A DNA stretch of 21,433 bases from Conexibacter sp. (GCA_025964215.1 JAOPZG010000314.1:1-21433), one strand, 5' to 3'; shown: positions 1-6,290, counted from the stretch's first letter. The notes: generated by a model from the letters alone, not told the origin. Program-made: numbers and translations.

Positions 1-73
1 GGTTGGCCTCGGAGGAGAGGGAGGGGTCAGAGGAGCGAACCGAGCGACGCTCTGTCCGTGGGGGTTCAGGCAT
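1..73 (-). CDS. Possible 5' end of a gene running off the left edge (weak)
   Basis: On the minus strand an ATG at 73 is preceded by a purine-rich AGAGAG about five bases upstream and opens a frame without a stop to the window edge (24 codons, beginning MPEPPRTERRSVRSSD). It lies about 115 bases downstream of the YCII-type gene and in the same direction. YCII-type genes are often followed by an ECF sigma factor gene, which is the reason to look here, but nothing in these 24 residues identifies a family. The stretch 74-187 shows nothing I can name. This could equally be chance in high-GC DNA. Confidence 0.2.
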   Translation of the reverse strand, partial: MPEPPRTERRSVRSSDPSLSSEAN

Positions 74-187
74 GGGGATCTCTCTTCGTGTGGTCGAGGC
101 GCCGGCGCCGCGGTGCGACGCAGCCGCATGGCGGAGCGCGTCGATTCGCTCAGCGCGCGCCGGCCCGTGCGCGCGCGCCAGTGGCCT

Positions 188-511
188 TCAACGGAACACC
201 CGCACAGGCCGCACCTCGACCGAGCCGTAGCTCGCGCCCGGGATCTTCGCCGCCCAAGCGACGGCGGCCTCGAGGTCGGCGACGTCGATGAGGTAATAGC
301 CGCTCAGGACCTCATCGGTCTCGGCGAACGGCCCGTCGGTCAGCTGCGTCTCGGCGTCGCGGACGCGGACGGTCGTCGCGGTCTCGGTGCCCTGGAAGCC
401 GTCGCCGGCCACCAGGGCGCCGGACTGGCGGAGATCCTGGGTGAAGGTCATCCAGGCGGCGGGCTCGGACGGGCCTGGCGTGGCGTCGGTCGGTGCGTAG
501 ATGAGCAACAT
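188..511 (-). CDS. YCII-related (DGPF-type) small protein, probably clipped at the N-terminus
   Basis: The frame encodes 107 residues. It starts MLLIYAPTD and contains the family-typical block around residues 55-75 (TQLTDGPFAETDEVLSGYYL) and a C-terminal GSVEVRPVRVF. This is the YCII-related/DGPF family of dimeric ferredoxin-like-fold proteins; their biochemical role is poorly known and they often sit beside ECF sigma factors. Family members usually begin with two or three residues before the LLLIY strand (MKYMLLIY type). Here the frame begins exactly at the internal Met, and the bases upstream (GATCTTCAGCTCGGCGTCC) hold no convincing Shine-Dalgarno. The start overlaps the head-to-head carbonic anhydrase gene by 11 bases. 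The reading frame stays open upstream, but that stretch is antisense to the carbonic anhydrase and has no YCII similarity. Family call is confident; whether the gene is still expressed is not. Confidence 0.8.
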   Translation of the reverse strand: MLLIYAPTDATPGPSEPAAWMTFTQDLRQSGALVAGDGFQGTETATTVRVRDAETQLTDGPFAETDEVLSGYYLIDVADLEAAVAWAAKIPGASYGSVEVRPVRVFR

Positions 512-989
512 GGACGCCGAGCTGAAGATCATGCCGTCGGCGCGGACGATCGTCATCGGCTGCGTCGACCCGCGCGTCGACCCGGGCGAGGTGCTCGGCC
601 TCGAGCCGGGCGAGGCGGCCGTCGTACGCAACGTCGGCGGGCGCGTCACGCCCGGGCTCCTCGCCGAGCTGGTGATGCTGCGCAAGGTCACCCAAGCCGC
701 GGGCGGCGACCTCGCGGCGGGCTGGAACCTTGTCGTGCTGCAGCACACCGACTGCGGGATCACACGCCTGGACGGCTCTCCCGAACTGTTGTCGTCCTTC
801 TTCGGCGTCGCGGAGGACCAGCTGGCCGCCAAGGCGATCCACGACCCCCACGCCGCCGTCGCGCTCGACGTCGCCGCGCTACGGGCCGAACCCGGGCTGG
901 CCAACACCACACTGGTCTCCGGCCTGGTCTACGACGTAGCAACGGGGCTCATCCAGACCGTCGCTGAGGCGGCGCCGCTGCGTAACTGA
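501..989 (+). CDS. Beta-carbonic anhydrase family protein, N-terminally shortened
   Basis: The product is 162 residues. The beta-class zinc site is visible: Cys20 with the Asp/Arg dyad in GCVDPRVDP, then His and Cys in the HTDCG motif near residues 81-85. A conserved RNVGGRVTP loop lies between them and the C-terminus is SGLVYDVATGL. These enzymes interconvert CO2 and bicarbonate in the cytoplasm. Homologues carry roughly 15-25 more residues before the DAELKIMPS segment, which here follows only MSNM; a TAG stop immediately precedes the ATG in frame, so no upstream start is possible. No Shine-Dalgarno is seen. All metal ligands remain, so activity is possible, but the missing N-terminal helix normally helps dimerisation in beta-carbonic anhydrases. 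The gene converges with the MarR gene ending at 1041. Confidence 0.8.
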   Translation: MSNMDAELKIMPSARTIVIGCVDPRVDPGEVLGLEPGEAAVVRNVGGRVTPGLLAELVMLRKVTQAAGGDLAAGWNLVVLQHTDCGITRLDGSPELLSSFFGVAEDQLAAKAIHDPHAAVALDVAALRAEPGLANTTLVSGLVYDVATGLIQTVAEAAPLRN

Positions 990-1040
990 AGCGGCAAGCA
1001 GGGCACGGCCGCGGGAAGCGGCGGACTAACCGTATGTGCT

Positions 1041-1544
1041 CTAGGACCAGCGCGGCGGCGCCGGTGACGGAAGGCGGACGCGGGTCGCGGCGACCCGCAT
1101 CGCCTCGATGTCGTTGTCGATCAGCTCGACCAACCGGAGCACGAACGCCGCGATCACCTCGCGCTCGTTTGCACCCAAGTTCATCAGCTCGCACGTCGCC
1201 CCGGCCTGGCTACCGGGCGAAGCGAGCAGCTCGTCGGCCGCGAGGCCAATGACGCGTACTCGTACGTCGCGGTTGTTGCCCGGGCCGCCGTCGCGCTCGA
1301 CCAGTCCGGCGGTCACGAGCCGGCGAATGACGCCGGAGGTCGCGCTTGGGCTGAGCTGGAGCGCTCGGGATAGATCTGCCGGTCGCATCGAGCCTGCGCG
1401 TTTGATCAGGCCCAACGCGCGCAGGTCGGTCGGCGTGGTGTCGCGCGCACGCGCGAGCGCGGCCGTGTGGCTCACCGCCGACTCGACCAGGCGGGCGAGA
1501 GCGTGCGAGAGGACCCGGTCAACGTCCCCGTGCAGGTCGGTCAT
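1041..1544 (-). CDS. MarR family transcriptional regulator
   Basis: The frame encodes 167 residues. A winged helix-turn-helix spans about residues 35-110: LRALGLIKRAGSMRPADLSRALQ, then LSPSATSGVIRRLVTAGLVERDG, then a wing with NNRDVRVRVI. Helices at both ends fit the MarR dimer interface. MarR proteins are usually repressors released by phenolic or electrophilic ligands. The start codon overlaps the stop of the IclR gene by four bases (ATGA), so translation is probably coupled; this is the last gene of a four-gene operon. Family assignment is solid; ligand and targets cannot be read from the sequence. The paired palindromes at 2859-2893 upstream of the operon are candidate binding sites. Confidence 0.88.
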   Translation of the reverse strand: MTDLHGDVDRVLSHALARLVESAVSHTAALARARDTTPTDLRALGLIKRAGSMRPADLSRALQLSPSATSGVIRRLVTAGLVERDGGPGNNRDVRVRVIGLAADELLASPGSQAGATCELMNLGANEREVIAAFVLRLVELIDNDIEAMRVAATRVRLPSPAPPRWS

Positions 1545-2317
1545 GCCGAGCCGACCAGCAAGTCATCGCTCAACTCGCGGGCGGTGCGCATGACGAGCCG
1601 GGCGATGTAGTCGTCGACCTCGATGCCGGTGACCTGCAGGGCGGCCACAGCCTCGCCGTGCTCGATGACCGCCGCCGCCCCACCACGACGGTCGCCGGCT
1701 GCCGCGCCGGCGTCCGTCGCGTAACCGTCAGCGCGAACCTTGTCCAGTTCGCGACGCAGGGCGATCGGATCGCTGATCGCGCGATCAGGCTGTCGCTCGA
1801 GCGGTGCAGCGAGGACGCTGTCGCGCCAGCGATCACGGTGGGCGAGCAGCACCTTCCCGCCCGCGCAGCCGTGCGCCGGGAGCACCTCCTGCACGGCCGG
1901 CCCGGCGATCTCGCCCTCGACGTCGCAGCGCAAGACGCAGAGCACCGACTGATAGCTGGGCATCACCAGCTCTGCCATCGCACCGGTCCGCTCATAGGCC
2001 AGCGCGACGTATGGCCTAGCGCGTTGGACGAGCATCGAGTTGTGCAGTACCTGCCCGGCAAGCGCCACGAGGCGCATCGTCGGTCGGTAGCGCCGTCGGG
2101 AGTCATCGCCGCACACCACGTACTCGTCCTCGACGAGCCGTGCCAGCACGCGGCGCACGGTCCGCGGATGCGCCTCGAGCGCCACGGCAAGCTGCGGCGC
2201 CGACAACGACTCGTAGGCCAGCAGCTCAAGCATGCGCAACGTACGACCGACCTGCCACCCGTCCGTCGTAGCGCCCGAGCCATCCCGAGCGCCACCACCG
2301 TCACGTGTGTTCTGCAT
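1541..2317 (-). CDS. IclR family transcriptional regulator
   Basis: The product has 258 residues. The N-terminal winged helix (about 22-80) begins at WQVGRTLRMLELLAY and includes LSAPQLAVALEAHPRTVRRVLARL. An effector-binding GAF-like domain follows (about 95-250), with the CAGGKVLLA element matching the usual TA.GKALLA position. IclR proteins bind small aromatic or organic acids and either repress or activate catabolic genes. The ATG lies inside the 3' end of the preceding small gene (17-base overlap) with no clear ribosome site of its own. The first ~20 residues (glycine-rich) are outside the conserved fold, so the true start could be slightly downstream, although no in-frame ATG precedes the HTH. 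Its 3' end overlaps the MarR start. Co-translation of an IclR and a MarR regulator is unusual. Confidence 0.88.
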   Translation of the reverse strand: MQNTRDGGGARDGSGATTDGWQVGRTLRMLELLAYESLSAPQLAVALEAHPRTVRRVLARLVEDEYVVCGDDSRRRYRPTMRLVALAGQVLHNSMLVQRARPYVALAYERTGAMAELVMPSYQSVLCVLRCDVEGEIAGPAVQEVLPAHGCAGGKVLLAHRDRWRDSVLAAPLERQPDRAISDPIALRRELDKVRADGYATDAGAAAGDRRGGAAAVIEHGEAVAALQVTGIEVDDYIARLVMRTARELSDDLLVGSA

Positions 2318-2561
2318 GGACTTGGCGGATGAAGCTCACGGTGATCCCGAGCGACAGCGTGGTCTCGATCCAGAACGTGTCCTTGGCGATCTGCAGCGCG
2401 AACTCGAACAGATCATCCATCGAGCGGCCGCCGAGCTCGGTCTCCAACGTGAAGCTGTGATCGGTGATCTGGTTGTCAGCGCCCTCCTCGTTGGTGATCA
2501 CGCCGTGGAGACAGACGCGCAGCTCCATCTCGTCGGCGGCACCATCGGGCCGCTGCGTCAC
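2301..2561 (-). CDS. Hypothetical 86-residue protein
   Basis: I do not recognise this family. The 86-residue product is acidic, with no transmembrane segment, signal peptide or Cys pair. It appears as a strand-rich first half (MELRVCLHGVITN, then HSFTLETELGG) followed by a helix (MDDLFEFALQIAKDTFW) and a last strand (TLSLGITVSFIRQV). Both ends are locked into the operon: its start overlaps the upstream small gene by four bases (ATGA) and its end overlaps the IclR gene by 17 bases. The compact alternating layout suggests a real small folded protein rather than a shadow frame. A ligand-binding or partner role for the adjacent 86-residue winged-helix-like protein is an inference from gene order only. 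Confidence 0.65.
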   Translation of the reverse strand: MTQRPDGAADEMELRVCLHGVITNEEGADNQITDHSFTLETELGGRSMDDLFEFALQIAKDTFWIETTLSLGITVSFIRQVHAEHT

Positions 2562-2818
2562 GCGCGCAGCAGGCCGGCGGCGCGGACGCCGGCGTGACTG
2601 GCGAAGACGAACTGGTCGAGGCGGTGGGCGAGCCCGTCGCCGACGAGGATCTTGACCGCCTCCTCCAACAAGAACCGCTCCTGCCGCGCGTCGTGTTCGG
2701 GGCTGGCCAGCAGGCGGCCCAGCTCGTCGATCGAGTACAGCGCGGGGTGATGCTCGACGAGGAGGTCGAGCAGGTAGGCGGCAGGGCCGCCCTCGATCGG
2801 GGCGTCACGCTCAACCAT
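2558..2818 (-). CDS. Small winged-helix-like protein, first gene of the operon
   Basis: From the ATG at 2818 the product is 86 residues: MVERDAPIEGG, then three helices (AAYLLDLLVEHHPALYS, IDELGRLLAS, RFLLEEAVKILVGDGLAHRL) and a short hairpin DQFVFASHAGVRA. The helix-helix-helix-wing order resembles a minimal winged helix; I infer DNA or protein binding and do not know the family. A longer frame reaches 2923, but those 35 extra residues (Arg/Pro/Ser-rich) cover the palindromes at 2859-2893 and look non-coding, so I chose the inner Met; GCGGGGGTG lies upstream as a weak ribosome site. Its stop overlaps the next start (ATGA). It leads an operon ending with IclR and MarR regulators. Confidence 0.62.
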   Translation of the reverse strand: MVERDAPIEGGPAAYLLDLLVEHHPALYSIDELGRLLASPEHDARQERFLLEEAVKILVGDGLAHRLDQFVFASHAGVRAAGLLRA

Positions 2819-2858
2819 GCCAGCGCACCCCCGCAGGCAACGGTCGCAAGCAGAAGGG

Positions 2859-2875
2859 CGCGCGAAGTTCGCGCG
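2859..2875. promoter_or_regulatory. Perfect 17-bp palindrome, candidate operator upstream of the small-protein/IclR/MarR operon
   Basis: The arms CGCGCGAA and TTCGCGCG are perfect and separated by a single G. The site lies 41-57 bases upstream of the operon's first ATG (2818, minus strand) and directly abuts a second palindrome. Position and symmetry fit a dimeric repressor such as the MarR or IclR protein of the same operon; which one binds is not shown by sequence. Confidence 0.45.
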
Positions 2876-2893
2876 TCTCGGTACGGTCCGAGA
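2876..2893. promoter_or_regulatory. 18-bp inverted repeat (TCTCGG-N6-CCGAGA), second candidate operator
   Basis: Six-base perfect arms, TCTCGG and CCGAGA, flank a six-base spacer. It begins at the base after the first palindrome ends. The pair of different abutting palindromes would suit binding by two different regulators, and the operon encodes two. This is inference. Confidence 0.45.
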
Positions 2894-2999
2894 TGTCCAT
2901 GGAGTTGACGCTCCTTGGGCCACGCCCCCGGCCGTCTCTGCGGCGCGGGGGCACTATTTCACCGGCACCACCTCACGGCAGACCCGGCCTGATTTGAGG

Positions 3000-3039
3000 C
3001 CCGCCTGCCCACGTCGGTGGTACGCCGCAGGCAGGCGGG
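3000..3039. other. Hairpin with perfect 10-base arms and 20-base loop
   Basis: CCCGCCTGCC at 3000-3009 pairs exactly with GGCAGGCGGG at 3030-3039. No U-tract follows on either strand, so a simple intrinsic terminator is not supported. It lies about 180 bases upstream of the operon at 2818 and about 75 bases before the structured repeat. It could belong to an untranslated leader or to a decayed element. Confidence 0.4.
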
Positions 3040-3113
3040 GCGGCCACGCTAGCTCCAGCCCCGAGAAAGGGGAAGCGAGCATCACGGACCCGAGTCCGCC
3101 AGGCACTCACGCC

Positions 3114-3348
3114 CAGGCACTAGAACGCCACGAGTGCCAGGAACCCCCAGAATCGCCCCGAATCCCCGGCAATCCGCCGCCCTCCATGCCCCACGAGCAC
3201 CTTAGAAAGCCCTGCAAATCGGCGATTCTGAGCGCGCAGTCTCCTTGCATCGCACTCGGGAGGTCGCCGACCTCCAATAAGAGCCGATTTGCAGGAGCTT
3301 CTAGTCCAACTCGAATGACCTCCTGGAGATCGTCCAGGAGGTCAAGCC
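3114..3348 (+). repeat. Structured dispersed repeat, copy 1
   Basis: This ~230-base segment recurs at 16190-16416 in the same orientation. A 38-base core (3234-3271) matches the second copy with one difference, including 28 consecutive identical bases from 3244; the 15-base block at 3140-3154 and the 3' hairpin are also shared. Three helices can be drawn. Stem I pairs GGCACT (3116-3121) with AGTGCC (3133-3138). Stem II pairs CCTGCAAATCGG (3211-3222) with CCGATTTGCAGG (3284-3295) and encloses the core. Stem III pairs GACCTCCTGGA (3317-3327) with TCCAGGAGGTC (3333-3343) around a GATCG loop. In the core, GGAGGTCG and CGACCTCC form a further palindrome in this copy. No reading frame is preserved between copies, so it behaves as a non-coding element: a small non-autonomous mobile element or a structured RNA. 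Confidence 0.75.
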
Positions 3349-3694
3349 CAATACAGCTCGACGTCACCACGGCCCGCGCCAGCAAGACCAAGCGCGGGAT
3401 ATGTGGCGACTACGGAACCCGCGCCTCCGCGGCGAGAGGTTTGGCCGCCTTGTCCGCGTCGGGCTCCGTGCTTAGCGGGTCCAACGTCAGCGCGTTGTGA
3501 TCATGCGCGACAGAGGCCGGGTCTCGATGCGCGACTGCCAGGCCTGCTCGATCAACGACGTTGCATGGATGGCAGGGCCAAGCACTTCGACCCAGGAAGA
3601 TCCACTGGCCACAGTGCGAATGGTCCTTGGATGACGCCGTCGCCTTGTGGCGACCGCGCGGCGTTACGTTCGTGCTCGCTCACGACCTCTCAGC

Positions 3695-4600
3695 TCACGG
3701 CACGAGCACGAGCCGGTCGCGGATGCCGCCGGCCGCGAGGCGGCGCTGGGCGTCGGCGACGTCGGCCAACGGCACCCGCTCGACTTCCGGCAGCTCGATG
3801 TCGCCGGCGTCGACGAGCGCGACGAGCTCACGCAGCTGCGCCTGGTCGTTGGCGACGATGACGTGGCGGTTGGTGATGTCGCGCTCCAGCTCGGGCGTGA
3901 CGCCGCGGAAGTTGATGTAGATGCCGCCGTCCTTGATGAGCCCGATCGTCGGTTGCGCGAGCGTGGCGGCGTCGAGGACCGCGTCGACGGAGGCCGGCTC
4001 GAGCTGGTCGGCCGCGGTGATCACCGTGCCGGCGCCGAAGCGTTGGACGTAGGCGCCGTCGGCGTCGTCCTTGACCCACGCGATGACCTCGTGGCCCTCG
4101 TGGCGGGCGAGCTGGACGAGGAACATGCCCAGACCGCCGGCGGCGCCGGTGACCAGGACCCTGCCGCCCACCGGCAGGTCGGGGGTACGCAGCGCCTGGA
4201 TCGCGGTCAGGCCGTTAAGCGGCAGCGTCCCGGCCCGGACGATCTCGGCGGAAGCGGGCGCGGGCGCGATCGTCTCGACCGGCAGCACGACGTACTCGGC
4301 CTGGGTCCCCGGCGCGTTGGGCGGCCCGGCGAAGGCGATCACCGCGTCGCCCACGGCGAGCCCGTCGACGCCAGCGCCGAGCGCGTCGACAACGCCGCTG
4401 ACGTCCATGCCCACCGTGTGGCCGGTCGGATCGGGCTCCGGCAGGCCGTACTTCCCCAGCCGCAGGTTGATGTCGGTCCGGTTGACCGCCGCGCCGGCGA
4501 CGCGCAGGCGGACCTCGCCGGCGCCGGGCTCGGGGATCGGGAGCTCGTCGACCGAGACGCCGCTCTCGTCGCCGAAGGCGTGAACTCGCACGGAACGCAT
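3695..4600 (-). CDS. NADPH:quinone reductase-like / zeta-crystallin-type medium-chain dehydrogenase
   Basis: The product is 301 residues. A GroES-like N-terminal domain (about 1-115, VRLRVAGAAVNRTDINLRLG and GMDVSGVV) is followed by a Rossmann domain with VLVTGAAGGLGMFLVQLA at 148-165 and a C-terminal substrate lobe. The catalytic Cys/His zinc ligands and the structural Cys cluster of zinc alcohol dehydrogenases are absent, as in quinone reductases. These enzymes reduce quinones or enones with NADPH in the cytoplasm. I chose the ATG at 4600 because AAAGGA lies about eight bases upstream and MRSVRVHAFG matches the family start; the longer open frame is antisense to the TetR gene. The gene is divergent from the TetR gene at 4706, with two palindromes between, so repression by that TetR protein is likely. 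Confidence 0.9.
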   Translation of the reverse strand: MRSVRVHAFGDESGVSVDELPIPEPGAGEVRLRVAGAAVNRTDINLRLGKYGLPEPDPTGHTVGMDVSGVVDALGAGVDGLAVGDAVIAFAGPPNAPGTQAEYVVLPVETIAPAPASAEIVRAGTLPLNGLTAIQALRTPDLPVGGRVLVTGAAGGLGMFLVQLARHEGHEVIAWVKDDADGAYVQRFGAGTVITAADQLEPASVDAVLDAATLAQPTIGLIKDGGIYINFRGVTPELERDITNRHVIVANDQAQLRELVALVDAGDIELPEVERVPLADVADAQRRLAAGGIRDRLVLVP

Positions 4601-4634
4601 GGTGATGTCCTTTGGAGGGCGGGCCGCACAAGGT

Positions 4635-4651
4635 GCGGAATTAGATTCCGC
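4635..4651. promoter_or_regulatory. TetR operator 1 (GCGGAAT-TAG-ATTCCGC)
   Basis: This is a perfect 17-base palindrome with seven-base arms, 35 bases upstream of the quinone reductase start. The core CGGAA(T/C)-N3-(A/G)TTCCG recurs at 4671-4685. Two matching palindromes in a divergent TetR/target intergenic region are typical of autoregulated TetR pairs. Assigning them to the TetR at 4706 is inference. Confidence 0.7.
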
Positions 4652-4670
4652 AAATGACCGTAGCATGTCC

Positions 4671-4685
4671 CGGAACGTGGTTCCG
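4671..4685. promoter_or_regulatory. TetR operator 2 (CGGAAC-GTG-GTTCCG)
   Basis: This 15-base palindrome has perfect six-base arms and the same half-site as operator 1. Centre-to-centre distance is 35 bases, and it ends 20 bases before the TetR ATG. A ten-base direct repeat (CCGTAGCATG) flanks it on both sides, suggesting a local duplication. Binding here would block the TetR gene's own promoter. Confidence 0.68.
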
Positions 4686-4705
4686 TAGCATGCGACGGCC
4701 TGCCG

Positions 4706-5335
4706 ATGAGCGATCCGAACCTCCCTCGCGCACCCGATCCCGCCGGCTGGCGGGCGCAGCGCAGCACGGCCGCGCGCAACGAGGCCGCGATCCTCGAAGC
4801 CGCCGAGCGGCTGCTGCGCGCCAAGGGTCCGGAGGGCGCGGACGTGCACGAGATCGCGGCTGCGGCGAGCGTCGGCGTCGGGACCGTCTACCGACGCTTT
4901 GGCAACAAGGCGAGCCTGATCGCCGCGGTCGCCGGCGAGCAAGAGCGCGAGCTCCAGGACGCGATGCTCGACGGGCCGCCGCCGCTCGGCCCGGGCGCCC
5001 CGCCGCGCGAACGGCTGGAGGCGTTCCTGCGGACGCTCTGCCGGCACATCGAGAGCTACCTCGACGCGCTCGTGGCGGGCGATGCGGCCGCGCCGCGCGG
5101 GCGTCACGGCTCCGGCGCCTACAACGCCTGGCGCCTGCACGCCGCGGTGTTGCTGAGGGACATCGGAACCGGCGGCGACCCGGAATGGACGGCCGACCTC
5201 CTGCTCGGCGCGGTCCAACCGCTCCTGTATCGCCACCAGCGCCGCGAGCGTGGCCTGTCCGCCGCCGGGATCGAGGACGAGCTCGTGGCCGCCGCGCGCC
5301 GGCTCACAGCCGGGACGGCGCCGCCGGCCGTGTGA
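4706..5335 (+). CDS. TetR family repressor, divergent from the quinone reductase
   Basis: The product is 209 residues. The TetR DNA-binding domain is at about 22-70: AAILEAAERLLRAKG, then DVHEIAAAASVGVGTVYRRFGNK. The recognition helix is the VGVGTVYRRF segment. The C-terminal ligand domain (about 85-200) is helical and resembles those of repressors paired with reductases. The start at 4706 gives a normal-length basic N-terminal arm; the ribosome site is weak. The 105-base divergent intergenic region carries two copies of a CGGAA/TTCCG palindrome, so it most likely represses both itself and the reductase gene. The ligand is unknown; a quinone or other electrophile would fit the partner enzyme. 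Confidence 0.9.
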   Translation: MSDPNLPRAPDPAGWRAQRSTAARNEAAILEAAERLLRAKGPEGADVHEIAAAASVGVGTVYRRFGNKASLIAAVAGEQERELQDAMLDGPPPLGPGAPPRERLEAFLRTLCRHIESYLDALVAGDAAAPRGRHGSGAYNAWRLHAAVLLRDIGTGGDPEWTADLLLGAVQPLLYRHQRRERGLSAAGIEDELVAAARRLTAGTAPPAV

Positions 5336-5587
5336 CGCTCCGACGCCCTCGATGATCGATGTCATCCGGTCGTCGTAGCCGGTGCCGTCCCTTGGCCAAG
5401 AGCAACCTCCGGCGTCGCCGGCAAGGCGTGCTCGTTGCCCGACAGCGAGGCCGTCGACCTGCTCACGCCCGTGTGGATGAGCGCGGTCTACTTGCCCGTC
5501 GATCCAGTGTCACGGTCTCAGCGGACCCGAAGCGAGACGCCGCCGAAGGGATGATCGGACGAGCAGCGAGGCAGGCGCGCGCAGGTC
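5336..5587. other. Intergenic stretch without a recognisable gene
   Basis: About 250 bases between two same-direction TetR genes. Open frames here are Arg-rich and have no family resemblance. I see no terminator with a U-tract and no further palindrome as strong as that at 5588. Confidence 0.5.
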
Positions 5588-5605
5588 CTATGCAATAGTG
5601 CATAG
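5588..5605. promoter_or_regulatory. 18-bp palindrome (CTATGCA-ATAG-TGCATAG) at the start of the LmrA-type TetR gene
   Basis: The seven-base arms are perfect and the site ends three bases before the ATG at 5609, occupying the position of a ribosome site and possibly of the -10 region (TATGCAAT). This is the expected placement for strict autorepression, and it implies a leaderless or near-leaderless transcript. No second exact copy was found in the window; an imperfect relative is at 6729-6750. Confidence 0.65.
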
Positions 5606-5608
5606 AAC

Positions 5609-6178
5609 ATGGCTCGGACCACCGATGCGCGTACGCGGATGCTGCAGAGCGGCGCTCAGCTGTTCCAGCGCCGCGGCGTGTCGGGGACCTCTTTCGCGGA
5701 CGTGCTGCAGCACAGCGGGGCGCCGCGCGGATCGGTCTACCATCACTTCCCGGGAGGCAGGGAGCAGTTCGCCGGGGAGGCGACCGCGCTGGCTGGGGAC
5801 TTCTTCGCGCAGGCGCTGCGCGGGCATTCCGGGGACCTCCACGAGCTTGCCGACGCGCAGGTCGACGCCTGGGTGCACGTCCTGACCGACTCGGACTTCG
5901 CAGCGGGCTGCCCCATCGCCGCCGGTGCGGTCGAGGGCGTGCTCACGCCGACCGCCCGCGACGCCGCGGGGCACACCTTCGAGCAGTGGACGACCATCCT
6001 TAGCGACCGCTTCGCCGAGCGCGGGGTGGCTGTCGAGGAGGCCGACTCGCTGGCCCTGCTCGTCGTGTCGGCGATCGAGGGCGCTCTGCTGCTCTGCCGT
6101 GCCCGGCGGGACACCAAGGCGCTGGAGGCCGTGCGGCTGCACCTGCACCGCCTCCTTGACGAGTACGTCTCCGACTGA
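5609..6178 (+). CDS. TetR family repressor, LmrA/YxaF type
   Basis: The product is 189 residues. The HTH domain (about 5-55) reads TRMLQSGAQLFQRRGVSGTSF, then VLQHSGAPRGSVYHHFPGG with the GSVYHHF recognition-helix end. The C-terminal domain has the GCPIAAGAVEG segment near residues 100-110 and a long helix VEEADSLALLVVSAIEGALLLCRARRD, both typical of the LmrA-like TetR C-terminal family. Such proteins commonly repress a neighbouring oxidoreductase or efflux gene. Here the next gene downstream is a TetR pseudogene, followed by a tautomerase, so an original target may have been lost. Its own start codon is covered by the palindrome at 5588, supporting autorepression. No Shine-Dalgarno is seen. 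Confidence 0.9.
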   Translation: MARTTDARTRMLQSGAQLFQRRGVSGTSFADVLQHSGAPRGSVYHHFPGGREQFAGEATALAGDFFAQALRGHSGDLHELADAQVDAWVHVLTDSDFAAGCPIAAGAVEGVLTPTARDAAGHTFEQWTTILSDRFAERGVAVEEADSLALLVVSAIEGALLLCRARRDTKALEAVRLHLHRLLDEYVSD

Positions 6179-6290
6179 CCCGGCGGCGAGCCGCCCCGGT
6201 TCACCCGGAGCTCCCGGCGAACATCTCGTCGAGCTGCTGGTCGGAGCCGTCGTGAACCGTTGAGCCCATCGCGACGGCGTCACCGGTCAG

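Larger units (their letters stand above)
2819..3694. other. Gene-free stretch of about 880 bases
   Basis: No open frame here has family similarity or coding-like composition. It holds the two operator palindromes (2859-2893), a hairpin with perfect 10-base arms (3000-3039) and copy 1 of the structured dispersed repeat (about 3114-3348). The portion 3349-3694 shows nothing I can name. The open frames crossing the repeat on both strands encode Gly/Ser/Arg-rich sequence that differs in frame between the two repeat copies, so I treat them as spurious. Confidence 0.6.

Noticed and set aside
113..967. Long plus-strand open frame of 284 codons across the YCII and carbonic anhydrase genes
   Set aside because: It is antisense to the YCII gene and out of frame with the carbonic anhydrase; Arg/Gly/Pro-rich with no family similarity, as expected from high-GC shadow frames.
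3000..3140. Resemblance to a cobalamin or c-di-AMP riboswitch (GGGGAAGC and GACCCGAGTCC segments)
   Set aside because: Conserved core boxes of those riboswitches are not present in order on either strand, and no matching target gene follows.
3107..3391. 94-codon minus-strand frame over repeat copy 1 (and a similar 109-codon frame at 16112-16441)
   Set aside because: Both share short peptides such as LDLL.DLQEV, but the frame breaks between copies and follows the non-coding repeat; better explained as spurious translation of the element.
5359..5598. 79-codon plus-strand frame between the two TetR genes
   Set aside because: Arg-rich, no ribosome site, no family resemblance, and it runs into the operator at 5588.
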